DNA from: Larix kaempferi
Lineage: Eukaryota; Streptophyta; Pinopsida; Pinales; Pinaceae
Direction: 5' to 3'
Assembly: GCA_027924585.1 (NCBI GenBank)
Contig: BSBM01000827.1
Coordinates: forward strand, 744,001 to 808,000
Length of the DNA stretch: 64,000 bases
The number at the start of each line of letters is the position of its first letter. Position 1 is the first letter of the stretch. The notes under the pieces are model-generated. The model was not told the origin of the DNA and made no database searches. It worked only from the letters and a program-made list of their open reading frames with translations. The translations under genes and the position numbers were made by a program. This document shows positions 1 to 10,743 of this stretch, piece after piece.

Positions 1-671
1 GTCTTCCCCAAGTGAAACTAGTTCGAGACCCAACTCTCTGTATCCTGACCTCGTCGGGGACATGCACCAAGAAACAATCAAAGAGTAGACCGCTCTGATA
101 CCACTGATCCGGATTTATGTGGGAACGAAATAAAAGATAGCATATACAGAGATATATTGCAAGAACACAATGATACAGTAAACACATATTCTATTAAATA
201 GCAGAAATAGAACAGACTGTAAAATACAATAGCTGGAATGGTGGTAGCTATCTTTGAGAAGAGATGTGGCCGCTATGCTCATTCGTGCCAAGATGAATAC
301 AAAGAGAGGCCGATAGGGCCTATTTATCATAAGCATGAGTGAAAGAATCCCAAACATCCAAAAACCTAACTGTAGAAGATGAACTGTCATAAAGTTTGCG
401 GCCCCAAGGTGGTTAGTTGAACAGTCAACTTCCCGGGGTCATAACTTTTGCATACGATCTCCGTTTGGGGCACTCGGTAGCCCTTTGGAAAGGTCTATCC
501 GAGATTTACAACTTTCAATTGGGCCCAAATGCATGCTGTTGGCAATTATTTGGTCCCTCGAATCACCAAAAAATGTCGTTCAGGGCCTCAAAATGGCTCG
601 GGAAGTTCAGGACCCGAAAAACTGCTAAAAATAGTAATTTTCCAAAATTGCCGTAAGACTGTTTTGAGCCA
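1..671 (-). mobile_element. LTR and leader start of a minus-strand LTR retrotransposon (probably Copia)
   Basis: Read on the minus strand, the LTR runs from about 671 (TGGCTCAAAAC) to 105 (CCGGATCA), about 567 bp, and is followed directly by a primer-binding site and about 90 bp of leader that leaves the window. The left edge is well defined by TG/CA next to the primer site. The right edge is inferred because the Gag reading frame of the gypsy element resumes exactly at 672. The matching target duplication lies outside the window. Internal genes are not visible, so the Copia call rests only on the initiator-Met primer site and the LTR size. Confidence 0.65.
92..103 (-). other. Primer-binding site, tRNA-iMet type
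   Basis: The minus strand reads TGGTATCAGAGC one base inside the LTR end (ATCA/G). This is the usual 12-nt complement of plant initiator tRNA-Met used by many plant LTR retrotransposons. Confidence 0.85.
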
Positions 672-1406
672 GTTGGAGGAGGTGGGCCGCCATCGATATC
701 CACCTGGATCAGCTTTGGTCAAGGAGGAGGACGGGGTCGCGGACCTGTGCAATGTTATAATTGCGTAGTATTGGGAAACTATCATAGAGATTGCCTACAG
801 TTGCAAGCACAGTGTAGATATTGTATCACTATTGATCACACTGTTGAGAAATATCCATAGTTGATTGCGAGATGGAAAGCAGGAAATGTCCCATAGTTAT
901 AGAATCAAAACTAGTTGCAGAACTAGTTTCAGAATCAAAACCAATTGCCGAATCAGAATCAGCTGTAGAGCCAGAATCAATGTCAGAATCAGAACACAAA
1001 TCAAAATGTGAATCAACCTGTGAATCCACCATCGAACCAGAATTAGGGACCAACTGTCGCAACGATTTTAGCAGAACCGAGGAAGCAGGATGTTGACGTT
1101 GCTGTTATCACTCGCAGAGGTGTTATGACAGGAGAAAATGGTCTGCATCCACTCATTCGGATGGCTGGAAAGAAGAAGGTGCAGTTTGATATTGATGCTG
1201 AGTGTGACACATTCTTTGAATCACGTGATGCGATAGGAAGAAATCTTGGTAAGTCAATTACTTATGACATGCCCGCTGCTTTTGACTCAACTTCGGGAGT
1301 AGGACCATCGCGACAGTATGGTACTTTGCAGAACTTTTTTGAAAGTTGCTTGTCGCTGACAAGAGATTCCGATGCTCTTGCCGATATTGAGATTCTGTTT
1401 CGTTGA
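672..1406 (+). pseudogene. gag: Gag C-terminal part, element 1 (zinc knuckles and Asn/Gln-rich linker)
   Basis: The frame opens with a Gly/Arg-rich stretch (GGGRGRG) and two nucleocapsid zinc knuckles: CYNCVVLGNYHRDC at 753-794 (canonical His replaced by Tyr or displaced) and CRYCITIDHTVEKY near 816-857, whose last Cys has become Tyr. An Asn/Gln-rich linker follows (about 900-1045), then a region with no recognised fold up to 1406. Seven in-frame TAG codons lie between 861 and 1047. The capsid part is absent because another retrotransposon is inserted at 671/672. The homologous part of element 2 shows that upstream knuckles are also lost here. In a live element this protein would package the RNA. 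Confidence 0.75.
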
Positions 1407-1433
1407 CCTTCCAAGGGACAGAAAGAGTCCATA

Positions 1434-1859
1434 GTGAACTCTTTACAGAGGAAGAAGACAGGGAAAGAGATGCGCATGGATATCCAGATTGGGGACTACG
1501 AGGTAGATTCAGTCATTTTGGATCTAGGCTCAGATCTCAATATTATAACAAAGCATACATGGAAAAATATGGTGCGCCCAATGCTAAGCTGGTCTCTCGT
1601 GCAGCTGCGAATGGATAATTAGGCCAAAGTAACATCGATTGGGATAATTTCGTGCCTTGTTGTGGAAATTGAGGGGATGAAAACCTATGTTGATTTTGAT
1701 GTTATTGAAGTTTTCAATGGTAAAGGCTCCTATCCCGCATTGCTGGGGATTGGATGGGCCAATGACAGTATGGCAGTAATTAATTTCAAGAAGCGGGTGA
1801 TGACCTTTGAAAATCAATACCTCAGAGTCATAGCTCCATTGGATCCGATTGAAGGGTGA
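1434..1859 (+). pseudogene. Retropepsin-like aspartic protease, element 1
   Basis: Same frame as Gag. The active-site motif DLGSD is at 1521-1535 inside the strand VDSVILDLGSDLNII. A later hydrophobic segment (YPALLGIGWA, near 1731-1760) matches the second flap/strand region of the family, and YLRVIAPLDP closes the domain. The catalytic Asp is kept, and Leu replaces the usual Ser/Thr, as in Athila-like proteases and in element 2. Stops at 1404 (TGA), 1620 (TAG) and 1857 (TGA) break it. The enzyme would cleave the Gag-Pol polyprotein. Confidence 0.8.
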
Positions 1860-2630
1860 AGGTATGTTGAAACAGTAAAGGATGAAGTTATAAGAGGATG
1901 GGATCACGCATATAACATTTCAGAAGACTACATCCATCCAAATAATGACGGTGAACTCGGTTGGCGCATCTCTAGCTCCGCGTCTTTCGACTCTGATGAT
2001 GTATTAGAGAACTGGAAGAATCGTATGCATGAGGTGTCGTTTAGAAAGTTTGGTTTGATCACATAGTCGCTATGCCGTGTCGCGATTGAGACTGTTGAAT
2101 TACTAGTATACGAAGGACTTCCCGAGTTGTTTGAATTTCTCATGGAATTTGAAGATAAGGTGTCAGAACCACAGTGATTGCTGGCATTGGAGGAGGCGCT
2201 GAAGGATGCTCCAGCACGTTGGTGGGCGACCCATAAGAAGTCGATTACTGGGTGGTCACAGTGTTGAAGATTGATGACGATTTGCTTTGGCATATCATAA
2301 ATATACCACACTGGAAAGTATGATGGGTGGAATGACCTTGGCGGTCATCTGATTGAATTTCAGACTTTGTGGGCCTCGCGACCAAAGGGAGAATGGGTCC
2401 ATGCCTTTGTCCACACTTTGGATGAAATGCCACGATCTTGGTATTCCTCAGCTGAGTTGCGTAGAGAGATTACTACTTGGGAAGTGTTGACGGTCTGCTT
2501 CACCCACACCTTTAGTTTGGAAGATGCCAATCCAGATGTTCATAATGCCCTGGAGATCATCCACGATGTTGTTCTGAAGGTCATTCCAGGTGCATACCTC
2601 GTGGATCTACATACGCACTATCCGATGTAA
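1860..2630 (+). pseudogene. Second Gag-like segment between protease and RT, element 1
   Basis: Between protease and RT lies a segment with the signature of retrotransposon Gag capsid domains. It has an APARWWATHKKS block near 2209-2244, then KYDG at 2316-2327 followed by a His-Leu-x-x-Phe helix, EWVHAFVHTLDEMPRSWY (about 2391-2445) and a Trp/Phe-rich helix ending TFSLEDANP. Element 2 has the same blocks in the same place. The usual Gag domain lies upstream of the zinc knuckles, so this is a second copy within one polyprotein. Five or six stops interrupt it. Its role is unknown; a capsid-related structural role is inference. Confidence 0.7.
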
Positions 2631-2633
2631 TCG

Positions 2634-3840
2634 ATGATGGAATGCTATAATATTACTAGAGGGCCGGAGGATGGTGATGACCTGCGGAATATCAATATTC
2701 CAGAAACAGAAGGGAGTCGGGATGTCGTAGCACCTGACATACCGACAGATCCAATAAATCAGCCGTTGAAGCTTAGGAAGGTCAACATTGGGACAGAGGC
2801 CAACCCAAAGTTTGCGAATGTTGGTGACTACTGGGATGAAGAAATGATGGAAAAGATCACAGACCTGTTGCATGAGTTCCAAGATTTGTTCCCTATGAAT
2901 TTTTTCGAGATGAAGGGAATCTTGGGGGATTTAGGAGAGATGAAGATTCCATTGAAGCAAGATGCGAAACTAGTAAGGAAGTGACCATATCGACTAAATC
3001 CACGACACAAGGAAAGGGTCAAAACTAAACTTGATAGAATGTTGGATGCTGGAATAATTGAACCGGTTGAAGAATCGGAATGGATTAGTCCCATGGTGGT
3101 TCAGGATAAGAAGAGAGGTGAGGTTCGGATTTGTGTCGACCTAAGGAAGTTGAATGACGCATGTATGCATGATCCATTCCCGATGCCATTTATTGATGAT
3201 GTACTAGAAGGAGTGGGCGGTCAAGAAATGTATTCCTTCACGGATGGCTTTTCTGGCTATCACCAGATCAGGATCACAAAAGAGGATCGTCACAAGACAA
3301 CGTTTGTGACTAAATGGGGCTATTTTGAGTATACTGTGATGCCATTTGGGCTAAAGAATGCACTTGCGATATTATCCCGCGTTCTTGTCGCTGCATTCAG
3401 AGATTTTATTAAGAAGTTTTCGTAAGTCTATATGGATGACTAGACAATTTATGGATTGATCAGTGACCATCTGGAAAACTTGCGATTGATGCTGGAGCGA
3501 TGTAGACAACATTAGATCGCGCTGAACTTGAAGAAGTGTATTTTCTGTGCACCATTTGGGATGTTGTTGGGTCACATTGTTTGCAAGCAAGGCTTGTTGG
3601 TTGACCCAACAAAAATTGCGCTGATCTTGAACTTGCCACCGCCTACAACTGTAAAGCAGTTGAGAGCGATGCTGGGGCACATGGGGTACTACCGCAAGTT
3701 TATTCGTGGTTATGCTGCGATCACGGCTCCTATGGATAGGTTAGTGAAGAAGGATATGGTATTATTATGGAGTCCAGAATGTCAAGTCAGTTTTGAGATG
3801 CTGAAGGCTAAGATGGATTCTGCACCGATACTGGTATTTT
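2634..3840 (+). pseudogene. Reverse transcriptase, element 1
   Basis: A linker (WDEEMMEKITDLLHEFQDLF) leads into the RT. Recognisable blocks are EPVEESEWISPMV, ICVDLRKLND, SFTDGFSGYHQI, VMPFGLKNA, the catalytic YMDD at 3429-3440, LNLKKCIF, LLGHIVCKQG and RAMLGHMGYYRKFI. All sit in one frame. Stops fall at the position matching Arg of RPYRLNP (TGA), just before and after YMDD (TAA, TAG) and in the following helix (TAG). The enzyme copies genomic RNA into cDNA. The gene is dead, but substitutions, not indels, have done the damage. Confidence 0.9.
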
Positions 3841-4260
3841 TTGACTGGAGCAAGGAATTCCATGTCCATGTGGATGCATCGTCGAATGCGCTGGGTTTGG
3901 TGCTTACATAATTAGGGGAAGGAGATCTTCACCACCCGATTGCTTTCGCAAGTCGGAAGCTGTTATCTGCGGAGAAAAATTATACGACTATAGAGAGGGA
4001 AGGCCTGACGATGGTATATGCACTACAAAAGTTTAGGCATTACCTATTGGCGGGTCATTTCAAAATGTTCACAGACCATTCTGTGTTGAAATACTTGGTT
4101 AATAATCCTGTGTTGGGGGGGAAGATATGCCACTGGCTACTTCTCTTTCAGGAGTTTGACTTTGAGGTAATTGTAAATCCAGGTCACTTGAATGCGGAGC
4201 CAGATAATTTATCGCGAATTGAGACAGGTGAGGAACCAACAAACATTGAAGATGGGTTTC
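3841..4260 (+). pseudogene. RNase H domain, element 1
   Basis: RNase H follows RT without a break. First catalytic block VHVDASSNALG (about 3861-3893), then HPIAFASRKL, the Glu-bearing helix ending MVYALQKFRHYL, then FTDHSVLKYL and PDNLSRIE. All four catalytic acidic residues appear to be present, unlike in element 2. One stop (TAA, about 3909) replaces the residue that is Gln in element 2. The domain degrades RNA in the RNA-DNA hybrid. Confidence 0.88.
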
Positions 4261-5569
4261 TAGATGCACAACTATTGAGAGTTGAAATGGTTGACGACTA
4301 CTACAAGGAAATAATTCATTTTTTTGCGATGGGCACCGCACCAATAGAGTTTACCACAAGTCAGAAGAAGCAGTTAGTGGTTAAGGCCGCAGATTTCCAG
4401 TTGATTGTCGGACAACTCTATAAACTAGGACCAGATGAACTCTTGAAGCGATGTGTCCTACCTCATGAACATGGGTAGATATTGGCAGAGGCACATGCAG
4501 GAGTGGCTGGTGGACACTATGGAGGTCATGCTACTGCTAGGAAGGTGCTTCGCGTAGGGCTCTGGTGGCCCACTCTTCATAATGATGCGACGGATTATGC
4601 GTGAACTTGCGATGTCTGTCAAAGAACTAGAAAACCATCTAGGAGGGATGAGATGCCACTGGTACCTCAAGTGACATTGCAACCATTTGATAAATGGGCT
4701 GTGGATTTTGTGGGACCAATCAACCCACCTGGAAAGAGAACTGGTGCACGGTACATAATTACAGCGACAGATGGTTTGACAATGTGGGCGGAGGCCTCAC
4801 CGATTATCGATTGCACCACTGCGACAACAACGCGATTCTTGTTTGAAAATATTGTTACTCGGTTTGGATGCCCAAAGGTATTGATGAGTGACCAGGGGAG
4901 TCACTTCATCAATCACATAGTCAACGCATTGACATAAGAGCTTCAGATACAACATAAGAAGAGTACCCCATATCATCCACAAGCAAATGGAACCGTGGAG
5001 GCATTCAACAAAGTGTTGGAGCATGCACTTACAAATGTGTGTAAGGAAAACCGTGATGACTGGGATTTGAAGATTCCAACAGTCTTGTGGGCATATTGCA
5101 CCACTTGTAAAATATTGGCGGCACAGACACCGTTCAAATTGGTGTATGGGCAAGAGGCAGTCATGCCTATGGAATACATTGTTTCGAGTTTTCTCATAGC
5201 GGCCACAATAAGCATGGACGACGAAGCTGCATTAGAAGAATGACTGTCGTAGTTGGTGCATCTTGAGGAGGACCGTTTTGTCGTAGGTTTTTACCATTGC
5301 ATAGAAAAGGATATCCAAAAATCTTGGCACGATCGACATATTAAAAACAAGCAATTTCAGCAAGGCGAATTGGTGCTATTGTATGACAGCAAGTTCATGA
5401 AGCATCCAGGTAAGTTAGAGATGCATTGGATAGGTCCATATCTCATTAGTTTCATTACTTCAAGAGGTACAATATAGTTGCAGCAGTTAGATGGAGCAAT
5501 GCTACCAAATCTAGTGAATGGTAGCAGGATGAAGCCCTATAGGATAGGCTCAGAGCCGCACGATGCTTA
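4261..5569 (+). pseudogene. Integrase, element 1
   Basis: The N-terminal His/Cys zinc-binding module is visible (HAGVAGGHYGG to TCDVCQR). The core contains KWAVDFVGPI (first Asp), LMSDQGSHF (second Asp) and [15 protein letters not shown] (Glu), so the D,D,E triad is complete. The C-terminal part ([37 protein letters not shown]) ends at the likely natural stop at 5567-5569. There is no chromodomain. At least six stops interrupt the frame; several align with Gln, Arg or Trp codons in element 2. Confidence 0.9.
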
Positions 5570-6070
5570 AGGCATTGCGCAAGAAAAAAAAAAGAAAAAA
5601 CACGATAGGATGCTAGGTAGAAGGATGGCACACCAGTAGGGACGGGATGCGCAAGTAGGAGAGATGGTATCGTAGTTAGGAAGCCATGCTGCGACGGTCG
5701 TAGGGCCGCGGCACACTCAAATCAACAATAAATGCAGACAGTTAAAAGCAGTTAACTAACGACCCTCGTCGATGTGGCATGTATTTATGGCGGATCCAAT
5801 CGTTAGATTGACAGGATCGACGACGGATTCAGGCAGTTAATGCATGATTTGGTCATGATGATCGATGTGATTTGGTCATGATGGTGGAGGGACCGATTTG
5901 GTGCTATAAGAATGGGTCGAAGCCGGTTAGAAGCCATCATTGTGCAAGGTGTGAATTGAGTAGAGTAGTATTGAGTTGAATTGTGCAAGATTGAGTAGAG
6001 CTGCATAACGGAGTTTCCTTGCGTTGAGCGAGTTTCCAAGGGTGGAGAGGTTGTGCACTCGTTGGGAGTT
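5570..6070 (+). promoter_or_regulatory. Non-coding gap with TATA-like box and direct repeats before the extra ORF
   Basis: About 500 bp without coding signal separates integrase from the extra ORF. It begins with an A-rich purine tract (about 5581-5603). It holds a 15-bp repeat, GATTTGGTCATGATG, at 5846-5860 and 5869-5883, a TATA-like CTATAAG at 5904-5910, and then a run of GAGTAGA/GAGTTGA-type repeats (about 5955-6000). The matching gap in element 2 also has repeats upstream of a TATA box. An internal promoter for the extra ORF is therefore a reasonable inference but is not shown. Confidence 0.4.
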
Positions 6071-8912
6071 ATGGGGCACTGGTACGCCATGCAGAGTGAA
6101 CCAAACATGGTTGATATTTCGAGTGAACAAGAATCGCCAGTTGTCCCCTTAACCATTGAAGAGGAAGTTGCCAGTATGTCGATCGGGTCATCGTCAATCC
6201 TGAAGAAGAGGAGGGGGGGAAATAGCCTAGCTCCTTGGGGCCGCAGAAGAGGCAGACCTGATCCTCCACACAATTACAGGAGGAGGTCCTTGCCTAGACA
6301 GGTCCATCGAGCCCAGGAGTTGTGGAATCAGCAGCTCGCACAGGGGTATCTACCGCGGATATCCTTGGGTATGTACCTCCCTGCCGACCCAATGCGTATC
6401 CACGGAAGCTTACTAAGAACCAACGATACCAAGTGAGGATGTCAGTGATACCACAAGGCATGGTATATACCGCAGACATTGTGCCTACGCTGATGCATAT
6501 GAAGTATGATTACCATGATCTTCTTGCACTGAGGGATGTTACGATGGATCCATATGTGCCAGCGATCCATATGTGTCGGTGGTAGTAGTTGGAGGTGGGT
6601 CGACACCATGCATTCCAAACGATTGGGCACGCGGATTGTACCAGGAAGGACTGTTGGGATTGATCAACATGCTGCATTTTGGGCGGTTGAATGAGGCAAA
6701 TGCCTGTGTAAAACAACTTTTGGCCTGTTTCCATTGCGGGATTTTATGACTGGACAGACTGGTCGCAGTCACGGTCAACCTTATTTCTGAGATAATGGGG
6801 TTGCTTAAGGATTGACCAGACCCATCACAGTATTTCCAATGGAAAAATAATGATAAGAAGCTCGCGGGGAAGTTGAGGATGCGTTATGATTTGCAGCGTG
6901 ACAGACGGGCATACCGCATTGACAACATCAATGATCAGGTGGTGTGCATCGGGGCAAGGATTTTGGTACTAAACTAGTCAGGAATAACCGACCCAACCAA
7001 GGTAACTCAGGGGTCATTGCATGCACCGAGATGTGTGCACAAGAGTTCCAAATGAACTAATCGCTCTTCTTAATGAACCAGTTGATAGAGGACGCAGTGG
7101 CAGTCCAGGCGGGAAAGCGATCGTTCACGTATAGTTGGTTGTTGATATTAATTGCGCTTTTCGCTTGGATGGATCCAGAATATTATCAAGGTATGGATGT
7201 GGATGCAGTCAATGTTTGTAAGGGGGCGTGCTACCAAAAACTCTGGTGGGTGTGGGAAGTTGAGTGGCTTAAGGACTGCACAGCGCAGTTCTAGCTCTAT
7301 TAGGAGGCACTCCAGGCGGCGGCTGTGAAGGTTTAACAATTGTCTCAAGTAGCCATAGTGAAATATAAACAGATTTCTCAGTTTGTGATTGAAACACATG
7401 CCATTCATGTGCAAGCGCGGCGTGATCTGGAGAAGCGGTGGTTGCCGAAACCATACAAGTTGTCCGACGAAGAGCTGGAGGTGATTGTTGATGATTGGCC
7501 CACCGAATGGAGAGAACCACTTAGTCTTGCAGAATAATTGACGGGACCACCATCGGACGCACCAGATGATCAAATACCCGCGATGGACCAGTAGAGTAAC
7601 CATGACTCAGACCAAGAGTCGTCGTGGAAACCCACTGATGAGGAGGAAGAGCGCACGTTTGAGGAGGCTAGAATGAGGGGCAACATGAACGGGATATGAC
7701 AATTGGCGCAAGCCCAGGGATGGAAGCTCAGCTGAACCGAATTATCGAGGCCATCGCACAAGCCATGGAGGCTTCAGCTGAAGCAATGAAGAAGCAAGCG
7801 GCATAAGGTTTCATTGAGGTAAAAAATCGACTTGATTCCTTATTTGATGTTGTTTTGAAGAAGGCATCGGAGGTAGCAACTGTGCAGGATGTTGGCTCAA
7901 TCAACACTGGGACGTGGGTTCAGAATGTACAAATTCCATCGACTACGATTGTGACTGACAATGAGGATCTCCATGTCTCCTTGCAGCAGTTACAAGTTTT
8001 GTCCATTGACATCAATGTGTTGTCCATGCAGACACTGGTGCATATGCAGATGGTCGCCACTCAATAATTGGTAGACAAGGAAAAAAATATCAATGATTAG
8101 TGCTTGCAATCACATAAGAAAGAGGCAGAAGCCTAGAAAGCGGTGGAAGAATTGAAGTAGGAGCAAGAGCGGATGATTGTAGAGAATGCTAGAGAAATCG
8201 AGGAGATGAAGAAGGAACATGACCGCTTGACGATGGAGAGAGAAAACCTCTGGGACAGCAGAGTGCGTTTGGAAGAGGCAAATTTTGATGCCTGTCAGTA
8301 TGTATTGGATCCCACCGCAGCGTTGGATGCGGTCAAAAGAGCACAACGAATTGGGGCCGTCATTGCCCAGCTGCAGCGAGACAATGCCGACTTAATGGCT
8401 TTGGTACAACCAGGCACACCACCGGAGCAAGTAGCAGAAAGGAAAGCGTCATGGAGGAGTTGGCGACCCAACTAGGAGAGTTGGAGAAAGAAGCGATAAA
8501 AGTAACTGAAGCGACTCCACAACTTTGGGGTAGCGTCGTCAAGGATGAGCAATTGGAGCAACTGACCAAGCTAGCGCAGGAGGCAGAAGGACAACTAGCA
8601 ATAATGAAGGCTTTGCTGAGAGTGCTTCCACTGGCGGTTCACGTCACCAAGTCTGTGGAGCTGAAGAAGTTACAACAACAAGTCACGAGGGCACAAGAGC
8701 ATCAGTGGAAGCGCCGTACACAGTTAGATGAGTTCCAAGATATTAGCGTGCAACTTTTGGTTAAGGCATTTTCTGCGCTGCGGGTCGTGCAGGAAGGAAA
8801 GAAGAAAGTTTTTGATAAGCTGGTTGAGCATCCATTAGCGCAAGAATTTACAGAGAGTCAGGAGATCACTGCGATCATCAAGGAGAAATTAGCTAGGGAG
8901 ATCAGTCAGTAG
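6071..8912 (+). pseudogene. Extra 3' ORF of element 1 (globular N-half, coiled-coil C-half)
   Basis: The likely start is the ATG at 6071 (MGHWYAMQSEPNMVDI). Several frameshifts break it, but the pieces align in order with the extra ORF of element 2: SEPNMVDI near the start, an IPNDWARGLYQEGLLGLINM block (about 6618-6680), VNLISEIMGL (about 6775-6810), YSWLLILIALFAWMDPEYYQ (about 7130-7190), VIVDDWPTEWREP (about 7480-7520), and an acidic linker. From about 7850 to 8910 it is heptad-rich and Glu/Lys/Gln-rich (for example 8173-8475 and 8451-8912), predicted coiled coil. The first half may resemble the plant mobile/transposon-associated domain. Function is unknown; position recalls the env-like ORF of Athila elements, but no signal peptide or clear membrane anchor is visible. 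Confidence 0.65.
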
Positions 8913-8967
8913 TACGAAGATTTCAGGCTAAATATCAACGATTACGCCATGTCCAGCTGACGTGGCT

Positions 8968-8985
8968 CGAGGGAGAGCCAAAAGA
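8968..8985 (+). other. Possible polypurine tract, element 1
   Basis: A purine-rich stretch (GAGGGAGAGCCAAAAG) lies just upstream of LTR A, where the plus-strand primer of reverse transcription is expected. It is interrupted by two C residues. Confidence 0.45.
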
Positions 8986-8988
8986 TTG

Positions 8989-9838
8989 TGTTGGGGGCCT
9001 GTTGGCAGGCGGGTTTGGATAGGTCAGCTACGCAACATCACGGATGCCGCGTAAGTTCAAAGATGCTGCGCAAGGAGGAAAACCGTGCATAAGTCGGAAA
9101 TGATATTATTTTATGTATTTTTAGGTCATTTTGGACTGCATTGTGCGGGTTAGGGTCATTCTTTTGTATATCTTGTTAAGAAGTAGTTAGGTGGTTGTCT
9201 AAGTGGACCATGAATGTAAAGGCACAAGCATATAAATAGATGTAGAATTGCAAGTGTTAGGATAATCGGTATCATGATCATAGAAGAATACGACATGTTT
9301 TGTTTTGGATATTGATCTTGGTCTTTTGAATCTTGGTATGCGATAGAAGAACTGTGTTGATGTATCTGTATTTTTTTGTGAAGGTTAATATGATATGACG
9401 GAGCTTAAGTAGAATCATTGTGTCTTTTCCTGTTTCCCTGTTATGAGTGTGATATGTACCTGCGATATGAATATGTGAATGATGTGATGTTTCCTTGCTT
9501 CAATTGATGTTTTACTGTTAGATCTATTACGCATTGATGCTTCTGTTAATGATGAGATCTGTTGAATGATGATGTGATTCTGTTTGATGCATATGCTGAA
9601 TAGTTAGATTTGTTTAACAATGTTGCACTAAGTTGATAAGTAGATGCACAAGGTCCTCCTTCATTCGGCGGAAACACGGCTCCGACATCTCTCCCTCGAA
9701 CATCTCAGGTGAGACTTCATCTGCTCTGTAGGTGTTGCTGGATAGGGTAAAACCTGTCTGGGCTGATGCTCAGGGAGATCGTGGTGGTTTGGGTGTCGAC
9801 AAAGTGAGGAACCCATGTCGACTAGATTTGTGTCAACA
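8989..9838 (+). repeat. LTR A, single LTR between elements 1 and 2
   Basis: About 850 bp starting TGTTGGGGG and ending GTGTCAACA, giving the imperfect terminal palindrome TGTTG/CAACA. A TATAAATA box is at 9231-9238. The 3' part (CATCTCAGGTGAGAC, about 9703-9717) resembles the corresponding part of LTR B (CACCTCGGGTGAGAC, about 20900-20914), but overall the two LTRs are very different. It could be the 3' LTR of element 1 or the 5' LTR of element 2; only one LTR fits in the gap. Confidence 0.7.
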
Positions 9839-9841
9839 GAC

Positions 9842-10743
9842 ACTCTGAAGTCTTACAGCGTAGCAGAGGCAGATTTCTTCAAAGGATTCAGAGGTAAGTA
9901 CCTCAACAATCTCAGTCTATACATTAAAATGCTCTTAGCAGAGAAAGGTGTCTTAAGAATGCAATAAGATCCCTAGAAATTTGAGTCTGTAATGTTCGGT
10001 GATATAGACAGTGACATTGAGGAAAACAACTACACATTACGAAGTGGTAAAAGATACAAGTATAGTACCGAGAAGAGGCCTAATGAACATGAACTTCGCA
10101 TCTCTCTAGAAATTGAGTTACAGGTTGAGACTGATAGTGAAACATTACCTCGTGTAACTACCTATTATCCCATCACTCCACAGAAACCTTTGGTTGATGA
10201 TAGAAATACTGCTAACCCACAGAACAACAGTAGTAGTAACACCACAGGAGCAAGTACTCAGACATTCTGACAAGTAGTATACCTACCACATCACAGAACA
10301 CTACGCCTCCTAGAAGAAGAATGACAGACGACATCAAACTGCCGATATTCAAAGGAACGGGTCTAGAAGACCCTGAGCAACATTGGTTTCTCTGTGAAGC
10401 CGTGTGGAATGTTAAACAAGTACACAATGATGTTATAATACAAGCACAACTAGTTACCACATTTAGGGATAGAGCTTTGACATGGTTTATGAAGTATTCG
10501 GTTGGACAGAATAGGACCCTAGTGGATATCAATACTACGCTCATCAGAGAGTTTAAAAAACCAAAGTCAGAATTGCAGTGTATCACAGAGCTCAAAGAAA
10601 TTAAACAGAAACCAGGTGAGTCAGTGTGGGAATTCGATAAAAAATTCAAAGCGTTGTTAGACGAAGTGAGATTTGACATAGCACCACAACAACACCAAGA
10701 ATGGTTCAAGCCGCATTGTTTCCACACATTAGATTACTGTTGA
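9842..10743 (+). pseudogene. gag: Gag N-terminus and capsid (Retrotrans_gag), element 2
   Basis: A frame beginning just after LTR A (about 9842) runs through two stops into a charged N-terminal region from the ATG at 9992 (MFGDIDSDIEENNYTLRSG). After a frameshift near 10270 the capsid domain follows: LPIFKGTGLEDPEQHWF (about 10339-10389), then LVTTFRDRALTWF, IREFKK, and ELKEIKQKPGESVWEF (about 10588-10635), the classical Retrotrans_gag core. A 1-nt indel near 10700 shifts the frame into the zinc-knuckle part. In a live element this makes the virus-like particle shell. Confidence 0.82.

Larger units (their letters stand above)
672..9838 (+). mobile_element. Element 1: decayed Ty3/gypsy retrotransposon with extra 3' ORF
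   Basis: Order on the plus strand: Gag C-terminus, protease, second Gag-like segment, RT, RNase H, integrase, non-coding gap, extra ORF, purine tract and LTR A. The 5' LTR and Gag N-terminus are missing, cut off by the LTR at 105-671. Integrase lacks a chromodomain and the protease site is DLG, as in the Athila/Tat-like lineage. From 672 to 5569 everything is in one frame with about 26 in-frame stops and no frameshift, so Gag and Pol were one polyprotein. The element is clearly inactive. Confidence 0.88.

Noticed and set aside
872-1096. Ser/Glu-rich ORF and its antisense Asp/Ser-rich ORF (829-1062)
   Set aside because: Both are shadow frames of the CAGAAT repeat; the Gag frame, defined by the zinc knuckles and the protease, runs through the third frame.
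672-5569. Stop-codon readthrough or a reassigned code in element 1, because the frame survives with many TAG codons
   Set aside because: TAG, TGA and TAA all occur, often at positions that are Gln, Arg or Trp elsewhere. Other lesions (lost Cys and His) also point to decay.
9894-9899. Perfect splice donor GAG/GTAAGT just after LTR A, possibly for a spliced mRNA of the extra ORF
   Set aside because: It lies inside a frame that reads through into Gag, no matching acceptor stands out before the extra ORF, and a local TATA box offers a simpler route. Kept only as a possibility.
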